Positions 17,590 through 25,996 of a DNA stretch of 58,096 nt are shown here, piece by piece (position 1 is the stretch's first letter; every line of letters starts with the position of its first letter). The notes below the pieces were generated by a model. That model ran no database searches. It was not told where the DNA came from and worked only from the letters and a program-made list of their open reading frames with translations. The DNA is from Ensifer sp. MPMI2T (GTDB taxonomy: Bacteria > Pseudomonadota > Alphaproteobacteria > Rhizobiales > Rhizobiaceae), in NCBI RefSeq assembly GCF_004827385.1, contig NZ_SRXN01000039.1:1-58096 (forward strand), in the 5' to 3' direction. The translations under genes were made by a program, and so were the position numbers.

Positions 17590-18380
17590 TCGAACTGTTC
17601 CCTGACCTTGGCCGCATACGGCGCCAGAAGGTCGCGGATGTCGTGCTGAGATCTTGCCTCCAGTAATGCACGGCCCGCGACGGATTCCAGATGGTGGTCC
17701 ATGAGATGCATGGCGCGTGTCGCGTCACCCTCTTCCAGGACCGATATGATCTCGGCGTGCTCATCGACGCCGCAATCTGCTGAATGCGGCCGCCCGTACA
17801 TGGCGAGAATGAGTGAGCAGCGAGACACGACCTCGGTCACGTAGCGGATCAGAAGCTGGTTGCCGGTCATGCGCGCGAGAACCAGATGGAACTCGCCGGC
17901 GAGCCGGATTGACTCGCGTTCGTTCACGCCGGAGGCCGCGCGCTCTTTTGCGTTGAAGGCACGAAGCTCGGCGACCTGGTCGGGTGTGAGACGCCCCGCA
18001 AGCAGTCCGGTCACGGTCTGCTCAAGACCGCGCCGGACGGTGAAGATGTCACGTCCCTCTTCAAGCGTCGGATTTGCCACGAATGCGCCTTTGTTCGGTT
18101 TCAACTCGACTAGTCCTTCCACGGCAAGGCGGCCCAGCGCCTCCCTTGCAATGGTGCGACTGGTGCCGAACGTGTCTCCTATCGCGTCTTCAGGCAAACG
18201 TGCGCCGGCGCGCAGATTCTGCTCGATGATCGCCTGGCGCAGGGCCTCCTGAACGGCCTCCGTGCGCGAGGCGGGTGCAGGCTTCATCGCGGCTTCGGTG
18301 TCCCCCGGCGGACCCTTTCCCTTTGCTGCCGGGTCGTTGACGGAGCGCATGGTGCCTCCGCCTTGAGCGTTCCTCGTCAT
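17586..18380 (-). CDS. GntR-family regulator, FCD subfamily
   Basis: 264 residues. An N-terminal tail of about 40 residues precedes a winged helix (EALRQAIIEQNLRAGARLPE, FGTSRTIAREALGRLAVEGLVEL) and an FCD ligand domain (RLAGEFHLVLARMTGNQLL, DEHAEIISVLEEGDATRAMHLMDHHL). The spaced Asp and His residues of that domain could bind a metal and an effector. It is embedded in the minus-strand operon, overlapping the deaminase at TGATG and the flavin reductase at its end, so it is probably autoregulated. The paired TGCA sites at 8.5, 22.9 and 23.06 kb are its best candidate operators. Confidence 0.88.
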   Translation of the reverse strand: MTRNAQGGGTMRSVNDPAAKGKGPPGDTEAAMKPAPASRTEAVQEALRQAIIEQNLRAGARLPEDAIGDTFGTSRTIAREALGRLAVEGLVELKPNKGAFVANPTLEEGRDIFTVRRGLEQTVTGLLAGRLTPDQVAELRAFNAKERAASGVNERESIRLAGEFHLVLARMTGNQLLIRYVTEVVSRCSLILAMYGRPHSADCGVDEHAEIISVLEEGDATRAMHLMDHHLESVAGRALLEARSQHDIRDLLAPYAAKVREQFE

Positions 18381-18877
18381 CAGTTTTCCTTTTTCATCTT
18401 CACCCAGGCTTCGACAATTTCGACCGCCTCACGATCGAGATGCTGCTCCGCGGGCATGTCGCGCTCCTCGATCAGCGAACCCGCAAGCGCGCGCAGGCGG
18501 TCAACGTCGATCGGATGCCGCTCGTCCCTGGTCAGGGTTGCGAAGGCGCGACCGGCCTGGCCCATCGACGAGGCGTAGTACAGTCGGGAAATCCCGGCAA
18601 CCTCCATCGTCGCGACACACATGGCACACGGCTCGCAGGACGTGTACATGTCGCAGCCCGTGAGATCGACGCATTTCAGGCTACGGCAGGCGTCCCTGAT
18701 CGCCTCCACCTCACCATGCGACGTCGGGTCGAAATTCGCGAGCGAGTGGTTGAGCCCCTCCCCGATGATCCTGCCGTCCTTGACGACGACGGCACCGAAC
18801 GGTTCCGTGCCCGGCTCCGTCAGTGCACGGCGGGAAATATCCACCGCGCGTTTCATGAAGTCCTCGTTGTAAGTCAT
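18380..18877 (-). CDS. Nucleoside/base deaminase, guanine-deaminase-like (COG0590)
   Basis: 165 residues of the cytidine/deoxycytidylate deaminase fold. HGE (His54, Glu56) and PCAMC (Cys84, Cys87) give the zinc ligands and the proton-shuttling Glu. FGAVVVKDGRIIGEG and the late DVDRLRALAGSLI region resemble bacterial small guanine deaminases more than tRNA adenosine deaminase, and a tadA copy is not expected in an accessory operon. It sits between the transporter ATPase and the GntR gene. With the plus-strand amidohydrolase, the system has two unrelated deaminases. Confidence 0.82.
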   Translation of the reverse strand: MTYNEDFMKRAVDISRRALTEPGTEPFGAVVVKDGRIIGEGLNHSLANFDPTSHGEVEAIRDACRSLKCVDLTGCDMYTSCEPCAMCVATMEVAGISRLYYASSMGQAGRAFATLTRDERHPIDVDRLRALAGSLIEERDMPAEQHLDREAVEIVEAWVKMKKEN

Positions 18878-18901
18878 GCCTACTCCTTTTCATTGGATTG
18901 T

Positions 18902-19978
18902 TCAGGCGGCCTGCGGCAGCACCCAGGCATGGGCGGGCTGCCAGCCGAGATGGACTTCGCGACCCGGCTGGAGGTCGAGCGCGTCGATCTCGTGCTGCGG
19001 TTTCTGCACACGAAACTCATGGCCCGCGACGTCGATGAAAACGGTCTGGGTCGAGCCGAAGAACTCGACGCCGATGACCAAGCCGCTGACCCGGTTGACG
19101 GCGTCGCTGTGCTCGCCGCTCAGCGAAACGCGATCGGCGGAACCGACGAAACTCGCCGGACCGGAGACGAGCCGCTCGCCAGGTACCTCAAAGCACCCGA
19201 GCGGCGTTTCGATGACGGCGAAAGCCCCGCTCCGTCCGGCGATCTTGCCGGAAATGATGTTGTTGGTACCCATGAACTCGGCGACAAAGGCGTTTTCCGG
19301 CTCGCGATAGACATCCTGTGGCCGGCCGCTCTGCTGGATGACGCCGTCGTTCATCAGGACGATCCGGTCGGCGAGCGCGAAGGCCTCCGACTGGGCATGC
19401 GTGACATAGACGAAGGTGATGCCGAGTTCCTTGTGAAGGCGCGAAAGCTCCGTTTGCATGCGCACGCGCAGATGGGCGTCGAGCGCGGAAAGCGGCTCGT
19501 CGAGAAGCAGGATCGGCGGCTGCGTGACGAGCGCGCGGGCAATGGCCACGCGCTGGCGCTGGCCGCCGGAAAGCTGGGCGATGTTGCGCCCGGCCATGGC
19601 GGAAAGCCCCATGCGATCCAGCCATTCCATGGCGCGCTTTCTCCGTTCGATGGGGGCGATTTTCTTCATGCGCAGCGGAAACTCGACATTCTCCACCACC
19701 GAGAGGAACGGAAAGAGCGCGAGGCTCTGCCACACCATCGGCGTATCCCGCTCGAAGGCCGGCACGCCGTTCATCGAACGCCCGGCGATGGCGATTTCGC
19801 CCGAGCTCGGTTCCTCCAGTCCGGCAATCAGCCTGAGCGTCGTGGATTTGCCGCAGCCGGAGGGGCCCATCAGCGCGATGAATTCACCGGCGCGGATGTC
19901 GAGGTCGATGCCGCGCACGGCCTGATGACCGGGATACTTCTTTTCGAGTTTCCTGAGTGAGACGAAGGCGTTGTTCAT
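18902..19978 (-). CDS. ABC transporter ATPase, PotA-like
   Basis: 358 residues from ATG 19978; the frame stays open upstream but there it is a shadow of the permease. Walker A is GPSGCGKSTTLRL (38-46), the Q-loop lies in MVWQSLALFP, the signature is LSGGQRQRVAIARAL, Walker B is ILLLDEPLSALD and the switch His lies in VTHAQSEA. A C-terminal TOBE domain follows (about 280-358). It belongs with the two permeases and the PotD-like protein directly upstream. Confidence 0.9.
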   Translation of the reverse strand: MNNAFVSLRKLEKKYPGHQAVRGIDLDIRAGEFIALMGPSGCGKSTTLRLIAGLEEPSSGEIAIAGRSMNGVPAFERDTPMVWQSLALFPFLSVVENVEFPLRMKKIAPIERRKRAMEWLDRMGLSAMAGRNIAQLSGGQRQRVAIARALVTQPPILLLDEPLSALDAHLRVRMQTELSRLHKELGITFVYVTHAQSEAFALADRIVLMNDGVIQQSGRPQDVYREPENAFVAEFMGTNNIISGKIAGRSGAFAVIETPLGCFEVPGERLVSGPASFVGSADRVSLSGEHSDAVNRVSGLVIGVEFFGSTQTVFIDVAGHEFRVQKPQHEIDALDLQPGREVHLGWQPAHAWVLPQAA

Positions 19979-19983
19979 GGCGC

Positions 19984-20799
19984 CTATTCCTCCTGGGTTC
20001 CGGAGCGCTGCGTTGCACGCGCGCCGATGAAGTTCTGGGCGAGAAGCACCAAGGTGACGCTGATCGCGAGGACGATGGTGCCGATGGCATTGATCTTCGG
20101 GTTCACCTGCCCTTGCAGCAGGTTGAGAATGCGCACGGGAAGCGTCTCCACCGTGCCGCCGACGAACCAGGCGATCAGGAATTCGTCGAAGGAGACCGCC
20201 GCAGTCAGGAAGAAGGAGGCAATCAGCGCCGGCTGGCAGAAGGGAATGACCACCCGCATCAGGGTGGTGAAGGGCGGCGCGCCGAGATTGTGCGCTGCCG
20301 GCTCCAGCTCCGGCGGAAAATCGCGCAACCGCAGCCGCACGATCGCCATCGCGAAGGAGGAGGCGATCGCCACGTGGCAGGCGACGATGGCGCTCACCGA
20401 CCCGAACAGCCCGACCCGAGACAGGAAGGCGAGCATGGCCATGCCGAGAATGCTGGCCGGCACGGCGGGAGGAATGGCAACGGCCAATCCCATCAGGGAC
20501 TTGCCGCGGAAGACGTAGCGATAGTCGATGTAGGCGGCGGCAAAGCCGACGAAGGTCGCGATCACTGCCGTCGAACCGGCGACGACGAGGCTGTTCATGA
20601 AGGACGTGCGGATCATGCCGTCTTCCAGCACTGCCTTGTGCCATTCGAGGGAGAAACCGCCCCACGGAATGGTGGGGAAGCGGTTGGCGTCGAAGGAGAA
20701 GACCAGGATGACGATCATCGGCGTGGCGATGAACAGGAAGACGAAGACGAGGAAGGCATATTGCGCGATACGGGAGAAAAGGGTCGCCAGTCGCATCAT
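19984..20799 (-). CDS. ABC transporter permease, PotC-like
   Basis: 271 residues from the ATG at 20799 (the next in-frame ATG, 20796, is equally possible). Six hydrophobic segments are present. The coupling loop EPAAHNLGAPPFTTLMRVVIPF is the EAA motif of polyamine-type permeases, and SFDEFLIAWFVGG is characteristic of PotC. The start overlaps the stop of the upstream permease (ATGA, 20796-20799). Confidence 0.9.
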   Translation of the reverse strand: MMRLATLFSRIAQYAFLVFVFLFIATPMIVILVFSFDANRFPTIPWGGFSLEWHKAVLEDGMIRTSFMNSLVVAGSTAVIATFVGFAAAYIDYRYVFRGKSLMGLAVAIPPAVPASILGMAMLAFLSRVGLFGSVSAIVACHVAIASSFAMAIVRLRLRDFPPELEPAAHNLGAPPFTTLMRVVIPFCQPALIASFFLTAAVSFDEFLIAWFVGGTVETLPVRILNLLQGQVNPKINAIGTIVLAISVTLVLLAQNFIGARATQRSGTQEE

Positions 20800-21725
20800 T
20801 TGCCTCCTTTCCTGAAGCGGCGCTCGCGGCCGAGCCAGCCGACGGTGAGGAGAACGAGCGTCAGGATGACGAGCATGCTGACGCCGATCGCCGAGGCGCG
20901 CGGCCATTGCGACCCGGACTTCACGGTATCGACGATCAGGATCGACAGCGTCGGTGGTTTGCTGCCGGTCAGGAAGACCGGGCTGATGTAATCACCGAAG
21001 GACATGAGAAAGGCTGTGGACCCGGCAAGAAGCACCGCGCCGCGGATGGAAGGCAGCAGAACGTGCCACACCACTCGGGCGCGACGGCAGCCGAGATTGG
21101 CCGCCGCTTCGAGCAGCGTGCGATCCACGCCCGAGAGGGCCAGGACGAGGATCAGCACGGCGACCGGAAGCGTAAGCGTCAAAAGCCCGACCTGAAGCGA
21201 AAACTGGCCGCCGAGCAGTTGCAGTTCCAGATCGAAAAGCCAGCGCGTCAGGCTATTGATGATGCCGCCAGGACTGAGCACGATCTGCCAGGCATAGATT
21301 CTGAGCAGGTAGCTCGAGAAGACCGGCACGACGAGCACCGCAATCGCCAGTTCCCGCAGCCGGGGAGACAGGCGGAACGCGATCGTGTAGGCGGCGGGAA
21401 GCGCAAAGGCGAGCGTCAGGATCGCCGAGAGTGCCGAGACCTCTAGCGTGTAGACCAGTGCCTTCTGGAAGGGTCCGGAGTTCAGGACCTTCTCCCAGTT
21501 ATCGAGAACGAAGGCAGGCTCCAGCTTGAACGAGCGGACCCTCCAGGAGGTGATAACCACGAGGAAGACGAGCGGTGCCGCGAAGAACACCGCCTGCCAG
21601 AAAACGACAGGGGCCCCCAGGATGACCGGTACGGCCGCTGGCGAACCGCCGGTGCGCCGCGCGGTCCACAGGCGGGTCAGCGGGTGGTGGGCGTCTTGTG
21701 TTTGCCATTTGGCAGCATCAGCCAT
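20796..21725 (-). CDS. ABC transporter permease, PotB-like
   Basis: 309 residues with six predicted membrane segments after a 40-residue hydrophilic leader. The EAA-type loop reads LLEAAANLGCRRARVVWHVLLP, and SFGDYISPVFLTG matches the conserved PotB segment. It lies between the PotD-like binding protein and the PotC-like permease, with 24-base spacing upstream and a 4-base overlap downstream. Confidence 0.9.
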   Translation of the reverse strand: MADAAKWQTQDAHHPLTRLWTARRTGGSPAAVPVILGAPVVFWQAVFFAAPLVFLVVITSWRVRSFKLEPAFVLDNWEKVLNSGPFQKALVYTLEVSALSAILTLAFALPAAYTIAFRLSPRLRELAIAVLVVPVFSSYLLRIYAWQIVLSPGGIINSLTRWLFDLELQLLGGQFSLQVGLLTLTLPVAVLILVLALSGVDRTLLEAAANLGCRRARVVWHVLLPSIRGAVLLAGSTAFLMSFGDYISPVFLTGSKPPTLSILIVDTVKSGSQWPRASAIGVSMLVILTLVLLTVGWLGRERRFRKGGK

Positions 21726-21749
21726 GGGAACACTCCCGTTTTGTTCGGA

Positions 21750-22883
21750 TCAGAGCGTCTTGAACTCGCTCCAGACGTCGTTCCAGTCTTCGATGGACTG
21801 TTGGCTCGGAAGCTGCCGGAAGGCGATCTTGCCGGCCTTGTACTCGTCCATGACATTCGGCTTGTCGAGTTGCATGCGCAGGATCTCGGCTTCACCCGGC
21901 ATCGTCTTGTTGAGCAGTTCCCAGCCTCTGACGGAGGGGATCGACTTCTTGTTGTCGACCTTGGTCGCCATTTTCACCTGGCCCTCCGGCGAGGTCGTGT
22001 ACTGGATAAACTTTCGGGCCAGGTCGTTCTTCGGCGTGCCTTTGACGATCGAAAGCGATTCCGTCCACTGCAAACCGCCTTCTTCCGGAATGATGGTGTC
22101 GACCGGAACGCCGCTCTGGCGCAGGCCGAGCGTGATCCACTCGCCGATGCCGGGGATGAGCTGGGCGCGGCCGTTGGTGAGAGAGGAGAAGATATCGGCG
22201 ATGGTGTAGAAGCCGGAAGCCTGCGGCTTCAGCGAGAACAGCCTTTCCTTCACCTTGTCGAAGCTTTCCTCGGAAAGATCGAAGGGCGGGCGATTGCCGT
22301 CTGCAAGGCTGATCGAGCCAATGGACGGCAGATACCAGTCGAAGAAGCCGACCTTGCCCTTGGCCTTTTCCGACCACATCGCAGCATAGGACTTCACGTC
22401 GGCGGCGGTGAATTCCTTGGTGTTGTAGGACAAGCCGAGATAACCGAAGTCGGTCATTACGCCATAGAGCTTGTCCTCGAACCAATGCAGCGGGAACTTC
22501 TGGAATTCCGGCCAGAAGTCCTTGATCGGATAGTCGTCCGGATCGAGCTCCTCGATGAAATCGGCTTCGTGCAGCAGGTGCATGTATTCGGCGTCGGCCA
22601 GCACCACGTCGAAGGAGCCCGGCGGGGACTGGTTGATGACGGCCAGCATCTGGTCGCCGCCGACATACTCCTTGATCTGGACCTTGACGTTGTTGTCCTT
22701 CTCGAAGTCGGCGATCAGGTAGGGATCGGCATTGCCCGGCCACGACAGGTAGTTCAACACCTGCGGATCGCTGGCGCGCGCGGGCGACCACGCATTCGTT
22801 GCGGCGAAGGCCGCGCCGGCGGCACCAGCCTTGAGGAAACCGCGGCGGCTGATGTCGCGAGACATGAGATTGGGGATGCGCAT
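21750..22883 (-). CDS. PotD-like extracellular substrate-binding protein with Tat signal
   Basis: 377 residues. A twin-arginine leader (SRDISRRGFLKAGAAGAAFA) is followed by a class-II binding fold: VLNYLSWPGNADPYLIADF, VKVQIKEYVGGDQML, PGSFDVVLADAEYMHLL and a C-terminal AILRMQLDKPNVMDEYKAG. Related proteins bind polyamines, opines or other small cations. Here the operon companions (guanine-deaminase-like enzyme, GntR) suggest a nitrogenous base instead. It is the first gene of the minus-strand operon, and two TGCA-N9-TGCA sites lie upstream. Confidence 0.88.
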   Translation of the reverse strand: MRIPNLMSRDISRRGFLKAGAAGAAFAATNAWSPARASDPQVLNYLSWPGNADPYLIADFEKDNNVKVQIKEYVGGDQMLAVINQSPPGSFDVVLADAEYMHLLHEADFIEELDPDDYPIKDFWPEFQKFPLHWFEDKLYGVMTDFGYLGLSYNTKEFTAADVKSYAAMWSEKAKGKVGFFDWYLPSIGSISLADGNRPPFDLSEESFDKVKERLFSLKPQASGFYTIADIFSSLTNGRAQLIPGIGEWITLGLRQSGVPVDTIIPEEGGLQWTESLSIVKGTPKNDLARKFIQYTTSPEGQVKMATKVDNKKSIPSVRGWELLNKTMPGEAEILRMQLDKPNVMDEYKAGKIAFRQLPSQQSIEDWNDVWSEFKTL

Positions 22884-22900
22884 TTCCGTTTCTCCTGTTT

Positions 22901-22917
22901 TGCATGCGATTAGTGCA
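22901..22917. promoter_or_regulatory. TGCA-N9-TGCA operator candidate, proximal
   Basis: TGCATGCGATTAGTGCA, 18 bases upstream of the PotD-like start. It matches the site at 23063 in 15 of 17 positions, and the flanking CGC is also shared. The half-sites and spacing equal those in front of the Rieske operon (8498-8514). It probably overlaps the promoter or the early leader, which would suit repression. Confidence 0.5.
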
Positions 22918-23062
22918 CGCCATTAGCAGAGCAAACGTCATGCCAAACGGAAAAACGAGGCATAAGGCTTTGATTATAAGTCATCATTCACACTCCGTAG
23001 CTCGACCACGGCAACGTCACGGCGGGGCGCGGTGTGGATAATTTGTGCAGATCTCAAATTAT

Positions 23063-23079
23063 TGCATGCATTTAGTGCA
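23063..23079. promoter_or_regulatory. TGCA-N9-TGCA operator candidate, distal
   Basis: TGCATGCATTTAGTGCA, 180 bases upstream of the PotD-like gene and just before the AG microsatellite. It lies 162 bases from the near-identical proximal copy, which would allow looping or cooperative binding. It is assigned to the GntR regulator by inference only. Confidence 0.45.
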
Positions 23080-23090
23080 CGCAATTCGTC

Positions 23091-23128
<38 letters not shown>

Positions 23129-23268
23129 CATGGGTCTGCTGGCTCACCTTCCGCCCACCAAAGTCGTCGCTTGCAACGGACTGTCACGACAGGCGGACCG
23201 CTCCGAGCTCGAATGAAGCGATTCGGAAAGACCTGCGGTTGACGACGGAGTCGGCAGCGATAGACTCT

Positions 23269-23580
23269 GGAAGGGCTGTTTCGCGACTTCTCCTTCGCGC
23301 GGCGCGAAGCCGACGCGGAAACCCTTGCAAACCAGTTCCCGCGCTACAACGGCGCGCCGACGAAATTTTACCGGATCATCATTCGCGACGTGATCCGCGA
23401 TCCGGATATGTTCGGACCGACCTTCGTCAGCGCCCGATGGGGCCTCATACCGCGCTGGATCAAGGAACGGAGGCCCAGCCGGCCGCCGCCGATCAATGCC
23501 AGGTGCGAAGGCATATCGACCAGCGGCATGTTCAAGGACGCCTATCGCCGCGGGCGCTGCCTGGTCCCGGTCGACGGTTT
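23269..23580 (+). pseudogene. SRAP (HMCES/YedK) DNA-protein crosslink sensor, internal fragment
   Basis: The frame reads RYNGAPTKFYRIII, ARWGLIPRWIKERRPS, PPINARCEG, GMFKDAYRRGRCLVPVDG, the central part of the SOS-response-associated-peptidase family. The N-terminal MCGR with the Cys2 that crosslinks to abasic sites is absent. The gene also stops before the conserved Glu-Trp and the active-site His further on. Both ends are therefore lost, and the right break lies about 28 bases from a dif-like repeat (23609). Confidence 0.7.
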
Positions 23581-23608
23581 GCTCATTGGATGTGGTGCTG
23601 GTCCCGGT

Positions 23609-23635
23609 GTTCCCGTTGATACATTATGCGATCTT
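23609..23635 (-). repeat. dif-like 27-bp repeat, copy B
   Basis: On the minus strand it begins AAGATCGCATAATGTATC and ends ACGGGAAC. It agrees with the copy at 57901 in 25 of 27 positions. The core CGCATAATGTAT is identical to the XerC-arm side and centre of Escherichia coli dif. The other arm (CGGGAAC) differs from the XerD arm but is conserved among the four copies here. Confidence 0.6.
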
Positions 23636-24606
23636 ATCGGCCCAAAAGGTGAACATCACAGCAACCCGCCGTGCCGGACTCGTGGGAGCACGATTCCGTC
23701 CACCCCTAAGGCGACGTCCACGCTTAAGTCTGTGAACGGCAGCATTGCGCCCCCATGTCGGTCATAGAGGCCGGCACGCGCCTGCCTGAAAGCAGACATC
23801 GTCTTGCAAGCGGCATCACGTCGCCTGTGCGGACTTTCGAGGCGTTCGGATTGGCGACTGGCAGGGATGAGTTCGACCCATCCTGTGCTTCCGCTGGAGA
23901 GCATGAAGGGGAAGTCGTGACCCGCTCGTGACTTTGTCATTCCTCGCGCGCGCTGCGACGGCCTGGGTTGCGACTGAGGGTGGCAGGCACCTTTTGCCGT
24001 TATTCGGCGACAAGCTCCAACAATGCGACGTCCGTTCGCCGAGCCGGTGAGACTTCAGTCGACATCGACATTTCGATTTCCCGGATCAGTTTCAGTCGCA
24101 TCCCCAACGCGAAGTCATCGAAGCTTTGGATATGCAGGACAAAGGCGCCGGGACCGCCGACCACACGCTTCACGTACTAGGCGTCGAGCTGCTGCTCATC
24201 GGTGAGGATAACGAGGCCGTTGACGGTTATTCCCAGCGAAACCGCGCGGGCACGCACCGGCGCCGGCTGGTTGCCGGGATCGCGATCGCCGATCCCGATC
24301 TGTCGCTCGCGACATTGCCGCCCAATTGGACCAGATGCAGGAGCGGCCGCCGCGTGGCGGCCGGAAGTGGCAGCCGTCTTCCGTCAAGGCGCTGCTGGAC
24401 GAAGCCCGCCGCCTGGGTCTGGTGCGGTCACCAGGGCTTTTCTCATGAGGCGCCCTAGCATTCTGTCGCAGCACGCGGCCCATGATCGCAGAGAGATCTC
24501 CTTCCAGCCCCCTCGCAAGATCCGCCGTGCCAATGCGTGACGCTCCGCATCCGACCGCCGCCTGAGCGTCGCAGCGGACATCCTGTCGCTCAGATCATAT
24601 AGCCGC
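23636..24606. other. Degenerate stretch with small coding remnants
   Basis: Apart from the recombinase-like remnant listed separately, the plus strand around 24090-24290 reads FDFPDQFQSHPQREVIEALD and continues in one frame for about 60 codons. That looks like real former coding sequence but I do not recognise the family. The remainder shows no convincing gene on either strand. Confidence 0.5.
24305..24448 (+). pseudogene. Recombinase/invertase-like C-terminal fragment
   Basis: The frame reads RDIAAQLDQMQERPPRGGRK and continues WQPSSVKALLDEARRLGLV to a TGA at 24446-24448. This resembles the helix-turn-helix and 'PRGG-W-SSV' region at the end of serine recombinases (recombinase domain), where a short HTH follows the resolvase domain. 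No catalytic domain remains upstream. The match is by memory of the family pattern. Confidence 0.4.
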
Positions 24607-24904
24607 CTAAAGGTCCTTGGTTCGTTTGCCTTTCTTGTCACCGCTTCCGGCGCTCCGCTTTAGCGGCTTCGCATCCTCCGGGGGCTTCATCGCCGTCGAT
24701 TTTCTGGCCCTTTTTGCTTTGGCAATCGAGGCGGTTTCACCAGCAATCGTCGCATTCTCCTGCACCCCGATCCCGTTGATCTTTGCAGACTGAGACTCCT
24801 CCGCAGCCTCGAACCAGTACTTTAGACCGTCGCCCTCCGGCCGCCCTGCTCTCTCCCACAGCTTAAACCCGCTTCCCGATCAGTTCTTCGTCATCCGTCT
24901 TCAT
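24607..24904 (-). pseudogene. DUF2934-type small protein, frameshifted
   Basis: From ATG 24904 the frame reads MKTDDEELIGKRV and then stops at a TAA. One base further the expected continuation appears: LWERAGRPEGDGLKYWFEAA, then a Lys/Ala-rich tail ending at the TAG at 24607. The order matches DUF2934 proteins, small acidic-to-basic proteins widespread in rhizobia. The function is unknown, and the shift would remove most of the domain. Confidence 0.6.
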
Positions 24905-25071
24905 GGCAAACGCTCCTCGTCGACTGAGATGGAAATGATGGGTGGGTGGCCGCACCTGATATGGCGCGGAATAAGGAGCTTAGGTCGAATGCAGCATGCT
25001 CGCAATTACCACTCGTTTCTTGCTCGCCGCCTCAAAGCGAGGGCAGACGCTTACTGAACCGAATGAGAATC

Positions 25072-25590
25072 TTAACTCCAGGATAGCTGATCCCTGGGCA
25101 GGCGGCCACTCGGATCGTTCACCATCACCAGATGCGGAGGATGCGGTCCCCACGCCCACAGGACGAGATTTCGATCATCCTCTTCGGCCCCCGGCGCAAA
25201 GCTGGGCACCAAGATGCCGGCTATGCCTCGCAAGATCAGGCGATCGTAGATCGCCCAAGTGGCGGGGCGCCTTCCTTCTGCGAGCGCCATGGCCCAGCTG
25301 CAGGCCATTTCCTCCATCGAGACGGAATATGCGGCCCTCCCCTCCCCCGTGGTTAAATCTGCCACGTCGTCGCAATCGACGTCGTAGGAGCAAAGTACGC
25401 AGGGATCGATACGGTGGGCAAAACCCTGATTGGCCTCCTTGACCGCGGTCATGATGCCGAGCGCGAGATATAAGGCCGGTACGCCTTTCGGATTGAAGCG
25501 CGCTCCCCTGATTGCCGCGCCATCGCCTGATGTCGGTTTGAAAGCCCACCGTGGATCATGCGCGCGGTAACAGGTCCCGATGAACCTCAA
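25072..25590 (-). CDS. RES-domain toxin (NAD+-consuming, Xre-RES system)
   Basis: 172 residues from a TTG start at 25590 that overlaps the antitoxin stop (TTGA). The frame is open further upstream, but that part lies inside the antitoxin gene. RES hallmarks are CYRAHDPRWAF (Arg), GARFNPKGVPALYLA (Arg and Tyr) and TAVKEA (Glu); the serine lies further on. RES toxins split NAD+ or ADP-ribosylate and stop growth when unbound. The gene order antitoxin then toxin is normal for Xre-RES pairs. Confidence 0.82.
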   Translation of the reverse strand: MRFIGTCYRAHDPRWAFKPTSGDGAAIRGARFNPKGVPALYLALGIMTAVKEANQGFAHRIDPCVLCSYDVDCDDVADLTTGEGRAAYSVSMEEMACSWAMALAEGRRPATWAIYDRLILRGIAGILVPSFAPGAEEDDRNLVLWAWGPHPPHLVMVNDPSGRLPRDQLSWS

Positions 25591-25976
25591 GCAAAGCCCC
25601 CGAGGGCCATATGGTCGAGGTAGTCGCGAACCGCCGCCGCTTTGCCGTCCTTCACCAGCGCCTCTGCCGTTCGCCCGCCAAATGCCGGTAGCGGCTGGGC
25701 GCGATACCACGCCATGGCCTGCTCCTTGCCGCCGGCCCACTCGGTGACTCTGCTGATGATTTCGAGCATTTCGCGAAGGCGGTTCTGCGTCTTCGTCCCG
25801 CGACTGCGCTCCAGTCGATAAAGCGTTTCGCGCGCAAGACCAGCCGTCTCGGCAAGTTGCGTTTTTGACATGCCAAACCCGTCTGCGACTTGCTGGACCG
25901 CGATCTTTCCGCCCTTGTCCATGTATGACAATATCAGCGGCCCGCCGTCGACGTGGATCTTTTGAGCCTGAACCAT
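25587..25976 (-). CDS. Xre/ParS-type antitoxin of the RES toxin
   Basis: 129 residues from the ATG at 25976 (MVQAQKIHVDGG). Longer frames upstream run through the operator palindrome. The N-terminal helix-turn-helix is VADGFGMSKTQLAETAGLARETLYR. The C-terminal MbcA/ParS toxin-binding part is WAGGKEQAMAWYRAQPLPAF, followed by RTAEALVKDGKAAAVRDYLD, the region that plugs the RES active site. It is translationally coupled to the toxin. Confidence 0.88.
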   Translation of the reverse strand: MVQAQKIHVDGGPLILSYMDKGGKIAVQQVADGFGMSKTQLAETAGLARETLYRLERSRGTKTQNRLREMLEIISRVTEWAGGKEQAMAWYRAQPLPAFGGRTAEALVKDGKAAAVRDYLDHMALGGFA

Positions 25977-25996
25977 CTTCCTGTCACATCCAGATA

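Noticed and set aside
18902..20665. Single long minus-strand protein (587 codons) spanning permease and ATPase
   Set aside because: The upstream third is the permease gene read in the wrong frame. The ATPase has its own ATG at 19978 and the permease its own frame and motifs.
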